Shown in pieces: positions 1-11,582 of a DNA stretch of 64,000 nucleotides; positions within the stretch are counted from its first letter, which is position 1; each line of letters begins with the position of its first letter. The notes beneath the pieces were generated by a model that was not told where the DNA came from, searched no databases, and saw only the letters and a list, made by a program, of their open reading frames with translations. The position numbers and the translations under genes were made by a program. Source of the stretch: Timema cristinae (taxonomy: Eukaryota; Arthropoda; Insecta; Phasmatodea; Timematidae); NCBI GenBank assembly GCA_039000515.1, contig JBCFYV010011135.1, positions 22,850,735 through 22,914,734 of the forward strand, given 5' to 3'.

Positions 1-1072
1 ATATCTAAGTAGGAATAGGGGGTGCTGCAGTTCCGCAGTGCCTATACACGAGCCGCCACTGCATTTGAGTTGACTTTAAAGATGAGAAAAATAGTTTACG
101 TATTATACACCAGAGTCGCAACAATCCGTCCAAAAGTGGCGGCATTCCGGGCCGGATAATACAAAATCCGAGTGTAAATAATTTTCATTATGGGTTTGCC
201 TACTTTTTTTAAAAAATTCTCACGAAACAATTAGCTTTGTTTTAATAGACTCTGCCTATTTTCTGATTGCAAAGAAAAGTAGGAATAAAGTAATTGTAAG
301 GTGACAGTAAAAATTAAACGAGAAATACTTTTTTTTTTTAATCTTTACCCTATAGTACTTTATTTTGGATATGTAACATCGGCCAAAAAGCAAGAAAAAG
401 TGAAAATATATCTTTTTTATAATGTTTAGAACATTCTTACTGTGACTTAAATATGTGAATTAACTTTATCGTATAAAAAATGTGATCTAACTCAAAACAA
501 ACTGATTGATTAAAAAAACTATTGCATAAAATGAAGCTCTATTATTGTGTATCTAAAAAAACTATTTCTCCTATATTTAGTTAAAGAATAAAACTTTTAA
601 ATTAGAAGTAAAAAACCATGTTGATAATCTACATTTATTATTTACCTAAACTGTATCGGTGGTCAACATTTTTAAGTTTTTGAAAATTTGTGTGAAAATG
701 TAACAGCTCATTTTCAACTACTTTTAAGCATATCTGTAGAGCTAAAAGGCTTGATGTAAAAGGGCTTTCCTTTAAAAAGGTCCTTCCTTTAGCAAATATA
801 ATAATTTTTGATAGGCTCACAACAGGAAATGTAAAATATTTGAGAACTTTCATCAAGATTTCCTCTTAGCCTTGAGATAAAAATAAAAATCGCAAAATTT
901 TCTTTCCCCTCTTTCTTATTGACATGACAATGGGTGGTTATAGGTGAACGGCGAAAGGGAATATAAGCTTACACAGAATAGAGAAGAAGTTCTAGAAAAC
1001 TACACATGCCACTGTATTTTAAACCGTGTTCCCTGACAGCGTTTGGTACTTCCTCGCCGACTTAGGCGACCG
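1..1072. other. no gene seen
   Basis: AT-rich. Around 20-60 and 110-165 there are short GC-rich pieces (GAGCCGCCACTGC, GTGGCGGCATTCCGGGCCGG) that look like repeat ends. The minus-strand frame at 638-856 has no recognisable motif. Confidence 0.6.
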
Positions 1073-1446
1073 CCTTAAGGTGCGGTAGAAGGGAGTGCAA
1101 GTATTTTTCAGTTTTTATAGAATATAAATTTGTTGGCCAAAATAAATCAAACATTTCTCCAGTAGCAATGTAGAGTTTAGTTTTCTACACATACTAATAT
1201 ACACAGATCTTGAATATCTGTCAAGGGTGTCCTGGAATTTTGTCAAAACATTTTAAATAAAGATAAAGTGTTTTGACAACATTCCAAGACACACTTTACA
1301 GATATTCAAGATTTGTTGATATTAGTATGTGTAGAAAACTAAACTCTACATTGCTACTGGAGAAATATTTGATTTATTTTGGTTAAAAATATGTAATTCT
1401 ATAAAAACTGAAAAATTACTCGCGCTCCCTTCTGCCGTACCTTAAT
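1073..1446. mobile_element. palindromic MITE flanked by TTAA
   Basis: The two halves are inverted copies over nearly the full length. The ends are GGTGCGGTAGAAGGGAG and its complement CTCCCTTCTGCCGTACC, each bordered by TTAA (1075-1078 and 1442-1445). TTAA target sites are typical of the piggyBac superfamily; no transposase is present. The centre lies around 1250, in a 'GATATTCAAG...TTGATAT' region. Related copies at 16291, 25799 and 38775. Confidence 0.88.
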
Positions 1447-2316
1447 AGCTTTCATTATAGCAGTGGCCCAACTCAGCTCGTGAGAGGTTTGGGAGTAAAA
1501 GGGAAAGGAAAAGACAAGAAATGTGTGCAGTACATTCGTATTTGAATGATTACTCGACATTTTCCGCGGTGACGATGAGGGACAAAGCGACAAAGTATCT
1601 TGTTAATAACTACAATAAGTCTCTATTATGCGATTATGAAGATTTGTGCACAATGCTTATCTGTGAAGCCATTCTAAAATTGTCTTTTTAATGCAGTTTT
1701 TATCCAAATATAATTTAATATTTCAACAATGTTCAGTATTAGGAACATCTATTTACTCTTTATCTCCATTAATATTTAATCAGAAACGATCCACGTGCAA
1801 TAGTATTTGTGTAAATTTTACGATTCCTAACCAACTGTGTTACATAGTTGATTGGCATGTGATGCACGCTCTTAAAACCAGTCGGTATTCTTAAAACAGT
1901 TTAACTGTGACCCCCATCTGTCTTTAAATCCACCCCAAGACTAATTAAGCGAGGTGATGTTGACAAGGCACGCTTAATGATTTGCATATATTTCATTTCC
2001 TGAGTTGTTCATTCATCATTTCATTCCCTTGTTTGGTTTTTTTGTTGGTTAAAATAAATACATTATTCATTTTAATAACTGAGTGAGAGACACGAAAGGG
2101 AAATCTTTAAATCTTGTAAATTTGATTAATATCTACCCCCACCCCTTACCCCTAGCCCTACATCACCACGTCCTACTTTTTTGTTCAGACTATACACATA
2201 TTTACACAAAATTGATGTTATGATGAGGAAGATTTGATTAAAAGGATGCTTATTCATATTTTGCGTGTAAAGAAAGTGGAGGAATATATTGGAGGAATAA
2301 AAACCGTTTCCTTGAA

Positions 2317-2623
2317 TTATTATTATTATTATTATTATATTATTATTATTATTATTAGCACCGCGTCTTACTACCCGTTCGGGTTATACGCACTTACGCT
2401 AATGTGTAATGGTAGGGTGATTGTGAGATAAAATGGAGGACCTACAGTTTACGTGGAATCCGAACCACGGTGGTAGGCCTGGCATTCCACACATTCACAA
2501 GATGTCTTGTCAGAGGTGAAGGAAGGGTTTGGTAATCAGATAAATCTGTGCCGGGACCGAGGATTGAACCCCGGACCCCCAGCAGAGAAGTCCGACACCT
2601 TACCCCTATGCCGCCAGGTCACC
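2317..2623 (-). repeat. SINE-A, full length, with 15-bp target-site duplication
   Basis: Family description: the head is tRNA-like (GGTGACCTGGTGGTCTAG, B box GGGTTCAATCC), the body holds CCACCGTGGTTCGGATTCC, and the 3' module is GCGTATAACCCGAACGGG plus GTAGTAAGACGCGGTGCTAA, ending in TAA repeats; about 290 bp. This copy is inverted, so it begins with TTA repeats. It is flanked by AACCGTTTCCTTGAA at 2302-2316 and 2624-2638. Confidence 0.95.
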
Positions 2624-2974
2624 AACCGTTTCCTTGAAATAGATTCTTATGATTTTGATTAAATTTCGTATCTAAGCACTGTTTAACATTACAAACAAAA
2701 TATAAAATTATAATTTTTCCATGAAAATTAATTTGAAAAGACGTTTAATTAGCGGAAATATCCAATTTAAGTCAGATCTTCGCAAGTATTTGAGATAAAA
2801 AATAACCTATCTTAGTAAACTTGCAGTACTATTCCAAATAAAGATCTTTTAAATGAAATTTAATTTTATAAAACCAATATGCGAGCTATTGGCCAATAAT
2901 TTTTTTAATCAATTTTTTTGTAAATTTAGAGTTGATTGTTATCCTGAAGTCTAACTAGATTTAAGAATGTAATG

Positions 2975-3216
2975 ACCCGTTTCAGTGGCCACGTGATCTA
3001 ACGCGCTACTCTCGTGTTAGACTAGACTGCCGAAAACTGGGAGATCAGGGTTCGATTCTGGTCGGGTGCACTGAGGGTGGTTTCCCCTTGACGTTTTTCC
3101 ACACTCCCTCCAAGAAAATGTGGATGCACTGCCTTTAAATTGAACCTTCCTAATCCCTAACACATCAGTGTAATTAGTCCAAAGGCGTATAACCTGGACG
3201 GGTAGTAAGACGATTA
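2975..3216 (+). repeat. SINE-B
   Basis: Family description: the head is like CGGTGGCCACGTGGTCTAAC or GGCGTAGTTGGCTAACGCG, the B box is GGTTCGAATCTCGGTCGGG, the middle is TTTTCCACTCTCCCTCCACG, and the 3' end is the same module as SINE-A; about 245 bp. This copy is diverged in the middle and ends without a TAA array. Confidence 0.88.
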
Positions 3217-3286
3217 AAACAACTGGTATTATGTGTATTTTAGAATTAATTCAGTTTATAAGTAATGTGCTGATACAATGTGAGAG

Positions 3287-3586
3287 GTGACCTGGTGGTC
3301 TAGGGTTAAGGTGTCGGACTTCTAAGCTAGGGTCCGGGGTTCAATCCTCGGTCCCGGCACAGATTTATCTGATTACCAAACCCTTCTTTCAACTCTGACA
3401 AGATGTGTATTAATCACAACTTGTGAATGTGGGGAATGCCAAACCTCCACCGTGGTTCGGATTCCACGTTAAACTGTAGGTCCTTCATTTCATCTCACAA
3501 TCACCCTACCATTACACATTAGCGTAAGTGCGTATAACCCGAATGGGTAGTAAGACGCGTGCTAATAATAACAATAATAATAAAAC
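3287..3586 (+). repeat. SINE-A, full length
   Basis: TRNA-like head at 3287, GTCCGGGGTTCAATCC B box, body with a 'TGTATTAATCACAACTTG' insertion variant also seen inverted near 34745, 50205, 57230 and 61315, and tail ending GCTAATAATAACAATAATAA. This insertion defines a subfamily. Confidence 0.9.
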
Positions 3587-3908
3587 AGGGTGATGCCGAA
3601 ACAATTAGACTATTAGTAACTTGAAAATAAACACTTTAATTGAAAAGTAAATATTCACAAGTTAAATAAAATCAAACCACATGTTACACTTTATAACTTT
3701 TGAAGATAACGTCACTCATGTGAGTTCCACCGGACGTCAGACAAACCTTATCACGTGGTCCATCACTTTCCTCAGCATAGATCATTTAGTTGTTTCCACC
3801 CCATCCCGTATAATCAGTTGGATCATAAAGTGCACGTTGAATTATTATTTTTTATTGTCACTAAGTCTTAGAATTGTCGGATTAAACGCATACATTAATT
3901 AAGCTAAC

Positions 3909-4164
3909 ACCCACCTCGGTGGCGTAGTTGGCTAACGCGCTAGTCGTGTTAAACTCGACTGTTGAGGACGGGGAGATCGAGGTTCGAATCTCGGTCGGGA
4001 GAACTGGGGGGTGGTTTTCACTCAATGGTTTTCCACTCTCCCTCCACGCAAATGCGGGCTCACTTCCTCTAATTCGACCTTCCCAATTCCTAATCCATTA
4101 GAGTAATTAGTACTTAAAGCGTATAACCCGAATGGGTAGTAAGACGCGGTGCTAATATTTATAT
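3909..4164 (+). repeat. SINE-B with 14-bp target-site duplication
   Basis: Flanked by TTAATTAAGCTAAC at 3895-3908 and 4165-4178. Near-complete copy with CTCGGTGGCGTAGTTGGC head and GACGCGGTGCTAATATTTAT tail. Confidence 0.95.
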
Positions 4165-4179
4165 TTAATTAAGCTAACG

Positions 4180-5255
4180 GGGTGGAGATGAGTAAGATAG
4201 AAAATGTAGAGGAAATATACCCGCATTTTCGTGGAATAAGAGTGAGAAACCTTTCATTGGAGAGAGAGAAAAAAACACTCTATACACTTGACCGGGATTT
4301 GAACCCTGAACTCACCATCAAATTAAATCTAGTCCAACACGAGAGTGACGCCTCAGTCCATGTAACCACAGATAAGGGTTTCGCGTTAAATTACCCCCCC
4401 CCCCTCTGTTTAAAAACCACCCTTGACCTGCCCGTGACCTTCTTAACACTATTTCGACTTTTATTCCCCGAAGCCATCATACCCCTCTATTTCTTTTGAA
4501 TGTGCTGTTGCGTGTTGAAACCTTTTAAATAGTGTGACCTTCCCACCCTCTCCAATATTCTCAAATATACTAAGGGGTAGGTTGGGGTAGTAAGGGTTGC
4601 TACGCCGACCTGTACCAGTCTGCAGGCTTCTCTCACGAACACAAAGAAATCACACACGCTAACCCTGGGAGTCATCCAATGGAATTGAAGTTGAGGAAAC
4701 AGTTTCAAATAAAGCATGAATTGGAGTCGATTGACGTAATTTCATTTTGGTTTTACACGAGTTTAATTTTACTCTTACTTTCTTGTTCCAAAATTAGCTA
4801 TCGGTCATTTAAATTAAGTGTTTTCCAACCTAGGTGGTACCACCACTCTCTCCCACCCCCCACCCCCCACCCCAAGGGCCGTTTTTACTTTCTGGGAAGT
4901 GGGGAGGGGGCAATAAATTGTAAGGGGGCTGGTAGCGGAGCGGATAGGTTTTTATGGCAACAAAGTATTTTTCTATTGAAATAATTAAATATGGATATAT
5001 TTTTTTTATTTATTTGAGGTAGCACAACCTCTTTCGGAGGGAAAGTAAATCCGTCGGTCACCTGTCAATTGTGGCGTGAAATAGAACCCTGTGGAAATAA
5101 CTTTCCCGATAAAATTCATAGCTCTTTCTCCCTCACACACATAGAAAGTCTCGTGTGTTGATATAATGTCAGTCCAGAAAGTTCACGTTAAATAACTCAA
5201 ATAAATAACAATATTTAATTGTAGCATAAGCAGTTGACCAGTCATCAGTGCTTTC
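4180..5255. other. no gene seen; contains a decayed tRNA-like head
   Basis: 4205-4400 contains remnants resembling an inverted SINE-B middle (CCCGCATTTTCGTGGAATAA, GACCGGGATTTGAACCC) followed by C-runs (4395-4406 and 4855-4875). No protein similarity in the 60-105 codon frames. Confidence 0.5.
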
Positions 5256-5277
5256 TATATATATATATATATACTAG

Positions 5278-5765
5278 ATAGCTGTTGCCCGCGGCTTTGC
5301 TCGCGTGGAAGTTGATTATATACAAATACGAAAATATACATATGTATTTACAGATTAATTTAAAATATTACGTTACGTTGATGACCATAACTTGACCTCA
5401 GATCAAAAATAATGCAAGTCCGATACAAACTTTCACTCCCCTTTTTCATCCCTTATTAAATAAAATTTCCAAAATTCCTGAAACGACGTATTTATTTGTT
5501 TTACGTCAATAACCGAAATACAAAATTTTGTTTATGTAACTTTCAAAATGACGGACTTTCATACATATTATCATACATATTATCATCCCCTATTTTGACC
5601 CCTTTGGGGTGGAATTTTCTAAATCCTTTCTTAGTGGGTGCCTACATAACAAAATGAATATACAGTCCGAATTTCATGCTTGTAGCCTTGATAGTTTGCG
5701 CTCGGCGATGATGAATCAGTCAGTCAGTCAGTCATCAGGATATGTTATTTTATAAGTATAGATAG
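5278..5765 (+). mobile_element. LINE-type 3' end with CAGT tail
   Basis: TTGCCCGCGGCTTTGCTCGC followed by CCCTATTTTGACCCCTTTGG, GTAGCCTTGATAGTTTGCGC and (CAGT)4 then ATTTTATAAGTATAGATAG. This is the widespread invertebrate non-LTR 3'-UTR type (recalled, not searched). No coding part. Confidence 0.65.
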
Positions 5766-6672
5766 CCGTGCTTTATGTAGTTTGAACTTTTATTTTTTTA
5801 AAAATCGCGATCTTAGAAGAATTAAAAAAGAGGGGTGGGGGAAGTCAAATTCCAGCTATCACTGACACTTATCATATACAAGGGATATTATGATTAGAAA
5901 AATTAATTTTATTTTAATATAGTAATAATATTGCGTATTGCTACATCACTCATAGCCAAGTAGTGGAAATATTAGACCGTACTAATGTACTGCTGTTCCA
6001 GGGGACGTCCGGATGTACTGATCGTACATTCTTTCGTGAGGTTCTTTCCTTGTCCCGATGAGATGAGGTGAGTATAATGGTGATGGTGAGTATTATGGTG
6101 AGTATAAAAGTGTTATTGAGTATGAGGGTGTGGAACCAGTTGAAACTCTTTAACCTAACTTAAGCCTAGCTAAATAAACCCTTGGTGACTGTTGGGGTAG
6201 AGGGGGGGTTGATTACCCTTTCGGGAAAAATACCCAGCGGGCAATATAACCTGGGACTCCTAGATTCGTAACCAGGTTTGCTGACTACTACATCACGGGG
6301 GGGTCAGTTATTCTAATATTTAAAACCAAATATTATATTATGATGGGAGACATCTTTAAAATAATACAGGACATCATAAAAATATCGAAACTTGGTACTC
6401 AACTTATTTTCATATGTGTCTGTCAAGCTGTGGTCATACTGTAAAAAAAAAAAAATACGTGTATTTCCGGTACACAGAAAGTCAAGTTCAAATCCCAGTC
6501 GGGATGGTTTTTCATTTGTGGTTTTTACCCCCCCCACCCCCATATCTCAACGGTCCGAGGTCACATTTCTTTAAGTTACCCTCCCTAGCCTTTCCGTAGA
6601 GAATATGTGTTAACATTAACGTGAAAATATTAATTAAAAATATAAGAGAATAATATATTTAATATTTATTTT
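5766..6672. other. no gene seen
   Basis: Contains GTGAGTATAATGGTGATGG-type short repeats at 6065-6130 and C/G runs at 6200 and 6530. Otherwise AT-rich. Confidence 0.55.
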
Positions 6673-6685
6673 ACAATACATTCAG

Positions 6686-6960
6686 GTGACCTGGTGGTGT
6701 AGGGGTAAGGTGTCAGACTTCTGTCTGGCGGCCGGGGTTCAATCCTCGGTCCCAGCACAGATTTATCAGATTACCAAACCCTTCCTTCACCTCTGGCAAG
6801 ACATCTTGTGAATGTGGGGAATGCCAGGCCTCCACCGTGGTTCGGATTCCACGTTAAACTGTAGGTCCTCATTTCATCTCACAATCACCCTACCATTACA
6901 CATTAGCGTAAGTGCGTATAACCCGAATGGGTAGTAAGACGCGGTGCTAATAATAATAAT
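6686..6960 (+). repeat. SINE-A with 13-bp target-site duplication
   Basis: Full-length copy flanked by ACAATACATTCAG at 6673-6685 and 6961-6973. The tail contains only four TAA-type units, shorter than in the other copies. Confidence 0.95.
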
Positions 6961-7129
6961 ACAATACATTCAGTATTTTATAAATGTGTAACAAATTACT
7001 AATCTAATAATTTAAAAAACTTCAAAAGGAACATTTTTATCGTCTTGTTTACAATACTTTCAATATTATTAGATTTTGAACTTTAAAAAAAAAAAAAATT
7101 CTAAACCCCGTGATTATAATAATTCGTGC

Positions 7130-7362
7130 ACCCCCTTCGGTGGCCACGTGGTCTAACGCACTACTATCGCAGTTGACTAGACTACCGATGATGAGGAGAT
7201 CAAGGTTCGAATCTCAGTCGGATGTACTAAGCGTGGTTTTGCCAAAATTGTTTCCCGCACAAATGTTGGTACACTTCTTCTAAATGTGCACCTTCCTAAA
7301 ACCACTAGCGTAACTAGTACATAAACGTATAACTCTAACGGGGAAATAAGTGCTAAAAAAAT
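7130..7362 (+). repeat. SINE-B, diverged
   Basis: Head CCCCTTCGGTGGCCACGTGG, B box AAGGTTCGAATCTCAG, degenerate tail (CGTATAACTCTAACGGGG). A SINE-C fragment follows directly. Confidence 0.85.
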
Positions 7363-7370
7363 AAATCCAC

Positions 7371-7556
7371 TGATTTAAGAGTCCCGGGTCCGATTCCAGA
7401 CATTACCAAAAAAAAAGTATCGTTGTTGAAATGTGGGTTTACACTTTCAAAGTGATGAATTAAAGGCCGGGGGGTTGGATGTTGTGACGGGTCTAGATTT
7501 AAGCTAGCTAATAATTTACGTGCTGATATAATCAGTCGGTTCAAATTTTACACACG
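7371..7556 (+). repeat. SINE-C, head-truncated
   Basis: Family description: the head is tRNA-like (CACCTTAGCTCAGTCGGTAG, B box GGGTTCGATTCC), then a body with CACAGTGATGAATTAACGGC and a GACTGGATGTTGTGCCTG stretch; unrelated in its 3' end to SINE-A and SINE-B. This copy starts at the B box (GTCCCGGGTCCGATTCC). Confidence 0.75.
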
Positions 7557-7635
7557 TTAAATACTCCAAATAAGGAGGGTTTGGGGGAAATGAAATTTTA
7601 TTAATAAACGTTCGAAGCGACATGCGTTGTTAGTA

Positions 7636-8037
7636 CAGGGTGGCTACAAAACATATTTTACAAAATTCCCTGACTTTTCCAGGTTTTCCAGGCAACATTT
7701 TACAATTTTCCCTGACTACTTTTTTCCAGTTTTAATGGTGGATGATGATTTGTTTTATTTATTATTGATCACATATTAAAACAAGTTTGTATCTATTAAA
7801 CATGAACGATTTTATTAGTTATTTTAAAAATTAACATGTTATTTTATTTTGGTATTATTAACTTTTGTTTTAGTGTTTAGTTGCAAAATTAATGGGATAT
7901 TTGAGAAATAATTTTTAATTCCCTGACTTTTCCTTATTTTTAGTTAAATTCCCTGACATTTCCCTGTTTTCCCTGTCATCCAAAAATTCCCTGACTTTTC
8001 CAGGTTTTCCCTGTTTTCCCTGTCTGTAGCCACCATG
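7636..8037. mobile_element. MITE with CAGGGTGGCTAC termini and slippage-prone core
   Basis: Terminal inverted repeats CAGGGTGGCTAC and GTAGCCACCATG, with TAGTA at 7631-7635 and 8038-8042. The interior is built from variations of TTCCCTGACTTTTCC, including tandem 'TTTTCCCTG' units. No coding capacity. Confidence 0.8.
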
Positions 8038-8480
8038 TAGTAAACAGAGTTGTTGGAGCGTTTCGTTTTTCCTTTTCATTTTAGAATTCCTTTTATTTGA
8101 TTCTATTTTCAATTTCTGACATTTTATATGGAACGACAGGGGGTAAATAAAGGTGTGTGTATTTATAAATTATTGAAGAGAACTAATACTGTTACATGAT
8201 TTGTGTTCAGTGTCATTTCAGAGAAAAATATATTAATATCTCTTGAATGCCATACGATTTGAAAGGGGGGGGGCAGGAGGGGAAGGGGAAATAACTGCGC
8301 AGTTGGTTTTATTTTTATTTTCACCAAGTGTAATTATTACTCGCTCGGGTTTAATATTCGACAAATATGGAACCAGCGACATTTCGTACACTCAATAAAT
8401 AGCGACTATTGCGTACAGTTGTTTATTTTTCTACCCGAGTTGGCCGTTGGTTATTTTTGATAAAAAAATTTAGTGAGTGA

Positions 8481-8762
8481 CAATTGCGTACATGCCTCTG
8501 ACCTAACTTAACCTAACCTGAGTTGGAGTAAGTACTTGAATATGAATACTGAACAATTGCGTATATTCCTCTGACCTGACCTAACCTAACCTGAGTTGGA
8601 GTAGGTACTGGAATATGAATACTGAACAATTGCGTATATGCCTTTGACCTAACCTAACCTAACCTGAGTTGGAGTAGGTACTGGAATATGAATACTGAAC
8701 AATTGCGTACATGCCTCTAACCTAACCTAACCTAACCTAAGTTGGAGTAAGAACTGGAGGTA
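8481..8762 (+). repeat. 73-bp tandem repeat with CCTAA runs
   Basis: Almost four copies of a unit beginning ACAATTGCGTACATGCCTCT, followed by 3-4 CCTAA pentamers and GAGTTGGAGTA. The number of CCTAA units varies between copies. The pentamer is the arthropod telomere repeat, but the array is interstitial. Confidence 0.88.
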
Positions 8763-8796
8763 GGGTGGTATGAAATGTCCCTGGTACCATTTATCG

Positions 8797-8882
8797 GAAC
8801 ACCGTTCGGGTTGTACGTAAGTGTACTAATTACACTAGGTATGAGTTCTACCGCGTCTTACTACCCGCCCGGGATAACCGTA
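8797..8882 (-). repeat. rearranged SINE tail
   Basis: Contains two copies of the tail motif (CCGTTCGGGTTGTACG and ACCGCGTCTTACTACCCG) around a GTACTAATTACACTAG segment: a scrambled tail module. Confidence 0.6.
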
Positions 8883-9132
8883 TTTTCACACAAATGGGGT
8901 GGCGGAAGGGATGAGGAAGCTATAACTCAGAGGATGTGTACTCATATTTCGATATATGGAGCGTGGGAGGTCCTGAAAGGATAAGAAAATACATAAAGAA
9001 TCTTGTCATGATTTGAACCCCGATCTCCTCCGTTACCGAGAAACTAAAATTGACGTTCTTGACGTCTGATTCGTGTACCCACTGCTTCGATGTTTTTTCC
9101 TTATAATGATTGAATATCAGGACTAAGGGGAC

Positions 9133-9923
9133 GGCCAGACTGGAGCATGCTAACAAGTGACTAAAATATAAAATAGAACACACTGGTTGTAATGAGAGAA
9201 GGCCAGACTGGAGCGAGCGAGCGACTAAAATATAAAATAGAACACACTGGTTGTAATGAGAGGTGGCCAGACTGGAGCGAGTGAGTGACTAAAATATAAA
9301 ATAGAACACACTGGTTGTAATGAGAGAAGGCCAGACTGGAGCGAGCGAGCGACTAAAATATAAAATAGAACACATAGGTTGTAATGAGAGGTGGCCAGAC
9401 TGGAGCGAGTGAGTGACTAAAATATAAAATAGAACACATAGGTTGTAATGAGAGGTGTCCAGACTGGAGCGAGTGAGTGACTAAAATATAAAATAGAACA
9501 CATAGGTTGTAATAAGAGGTGGCCAGACTGGAGCGAGTGAGTGACTAAAATATAAAATAGAACACACTGGTTGTAATGAGAGGTGTCCAGACTGGAGCGA
9601 GTGAGTGACTAAAATATAAAATAGAACACATAGGTTGTAATGAGAGGTGTCCAGACTGGAGCGAGTGAGTGACTAAAATATAAAATAGAACACATAGGTT
9701 GTAATAAGAGGTGGCCAGACTGGAGCGAGTGAGTGACTAAAATATAAAATAGAACACATAGGTTGTAATGAGAGGTGTCCAGACTGGAGCGAGTGAGTGA
9801 CTAAAATATAAAATAGAACACATAGGTTGTAATGAGAGGTGGCCAGACTGGAGCGAGTGAGTGACTAAAAATATAAAATAGAACACATAGGTTGTAATAA
9901 GAGGTGGCCAGACTGGAGCGAGC
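9133..9923 (+). repeat. 64-bp minisatellite, about 12 units
   Basis: The unit starts GGCCAGACTGGAGCGAGTGA and contains CTAAAATATAAAATAGAAC and GGTTGTAATGAGAGG. Variants alternate (CACTGG or CATAGG; GTGG, GTGTCC or GAAGG), pointing to block-wise expansion. Confidence 0.95.
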
Positions 9924-9967
9924 GCTTGGAAGATAGAACTGGTTCTATTTTTCAAGCGCACGCGCTC
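9916..9967. repeat. hairpin at the end of the 64-bp array
   Basis: GAGCGAGCGCTTGGAAGATA GAAC is mirrored by GTTCTATTTTTCAAGCGC ACGCGCTC with almost no loop. It marks where the array stops. Confidence 0.75.
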
Positions 9968-10373
9968 GAGCCGGTACAGTCTAGTTTACAGGCGCTCAGC
10001 AATATTTTTGTATGTTGGTCCATTGAGTGCGCCTAGGAAAACTTCTCATTTTGACATTTTAATTACTATCGATAGGTTGGCACACTTTTTACTAACGGCT
10101 TAATTTAATTGGTAAGATCATAAACCATACCTATGTTAAACTGATATGTTAAAATACTTTAATATCATAATCATAGTAGACCTTTACAAATAAGAATCAC
10201 CATTAGCGTGGAGAGAGAATGAGAAAACCACAACAATAAATGACTTGTCAAAAACCGCCCTCAGTTCACTGAGCCAAGATTCGAACCTTTGCCTTCTTGT
10301 CAACAGCTATCGAAAGCTATCCGCTAATCACGCACTCACTCACGCGCTTGCTCGCATGCTTGTCAGTCTGGCC

Positions 10374-10990
10374 TAACCCGTACTCGTAAATAAGTATGTA
10401 TATATATATATATAATAATAATAAGAGGAAGTGTTTGTGTGTGTGCAATGCTCCACCAAATCTACGTCACGTAGAGATCTGAAAATTTTAACATAGGTGG
10501 ACGGAAGGGGGTCCGAATACACCTCTAAACCGGATTTTTAAAATTTTAATTAGCTTTTTAATTAGGCTATTTCTTAACAAATTTTTGAAGAAAATCTTTT
10601 TTTTATCTAGTTTAGAATTAAGTTTCAAAGATACGGTCACCATGGGGGAGGGGGGGTGGGGGGGGGACTTATATAATGTTTATACCACAGCGGGTCACGG
10701 GCAATGCCGTGCGGGATTACTAGTAGTAAATATCACCGTGAGTCGTCCAGCCCCTCTAACCACTCACCTACGGAGACGGGTTTCTAGAATATATATGGAA
10801 TATTCCTTTACTCGGAACGGAAATAGGAAAGAGCAGTTGAGTGTCTTGTGTGACTGCCCGGAAGCCGGACAAAGGTAATGAAGAACTAGATATACTCGGT
10901 CCATGTTAGTTGAGACATTTGTCCGACAAACAACTTTGATCAGAGGCTCAAAGACTTTGACACTTTGTGCACCCTTTAGTGGGTTTTTTT
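10374..10990. other. no gene seen
   Basis: A TA microsatellite at about 10399, a G-rich tract at 10644-10667 and a 97-codon plus-strand frame (10585-10878) with poly-Gly and no known domain. The region from 10430 (GTGTGTGTGCAATGCTCCACC, CTACGTCACGTAGAG) looks like a repeat end. Confidence 0.5.
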
Positions 10991-11230
10991 TAGCACCGCG
11001 TCTTCGGGTTATACGCTTATTTACTAATAATGCTAATGGTTTTAAGTATTAGGAATGTTTGACTAATTTAAAAGAAGTGGTACTCACATTTACGTAGAGA
11101 GAGTGTGAAAAACCATTTTGGAAAAACTACCCTCAATACACCCGACGTAGATTTGAACCTTGATCTTCCCATCATCGGTAGTCTAGTCTACTACAAGAGT
11201 AGCGCGTTAGACCATGTGGTCACCTACCCC
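10991..11230 (-). repeat. SINE-B, inverted
   Basis: Starts TAGCACCGCGTCTTCGGG (a deletion of the usual ACTACCCGT) and ends GCGTTAGACCATGTGGTCAC. Confidence 0.85.
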
Positions 11231-11334
11231 TCCACCCCTCCCTTTCCAATCCCGACACACCAGAACAAACGAGGTGTATTCCTTAGCCCACATGATCACC
11301 AATGTGGCTCAATACTAGGCAAATAATTCACAGT

Positions 11335-11582
11335 ACCTCTAATTTAACCAAATTTAGTTAACTTTGTTATTTAACGTACAATTTCTAAGCCAACTGATTA
11401 TATCGGCACACGACTTATAAACTAATTTAAATCTAGAACCGACACAACATCCAGCCCCCGGCCGTTAATTCAACACCGTGAAAGAGGAAAAACACATTTC
11501 ACCAATGATAATTTTTTTAACCATACTAGAAATCAAACCAGGGACTTTTAAGTTGATAAGACAGACGAGCTAAGGTACTGAA
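11335..11582 (-). repeat. SINE-C, inverted
   Basis: CCGACACAACATCCAGCCCC body, AATCAAACCAGGGAC B box, head remnant GACGAGCTAAGGTACTG. Confidence 0.8.

Larger units (their letters stand above)
9133..10373. mobile_element. possible DNA transposon bounded by GGCCAGACTG
   Basis: GGCCAGACTG at 9133 and its inverse CAGTCTGGCC at 10364-10373 are accompanied by subterminal GCATGC and GAGCGAGCG/CGCGCTTGCTCG motifs. The 64-bp array then amounts to amplified left-end sequence. No target-site duplication was found, so the boundaries are tentative. Confidence 0.45.

Noticed and set aside
9133..9923. CRISPR-like or protein-coding repeat
   Set aside because: It is a contiguous 64-bp tandem array with no spacers; the minus-strand frame (CSILYFSH) is low complexity and exists only because the unit repeats.
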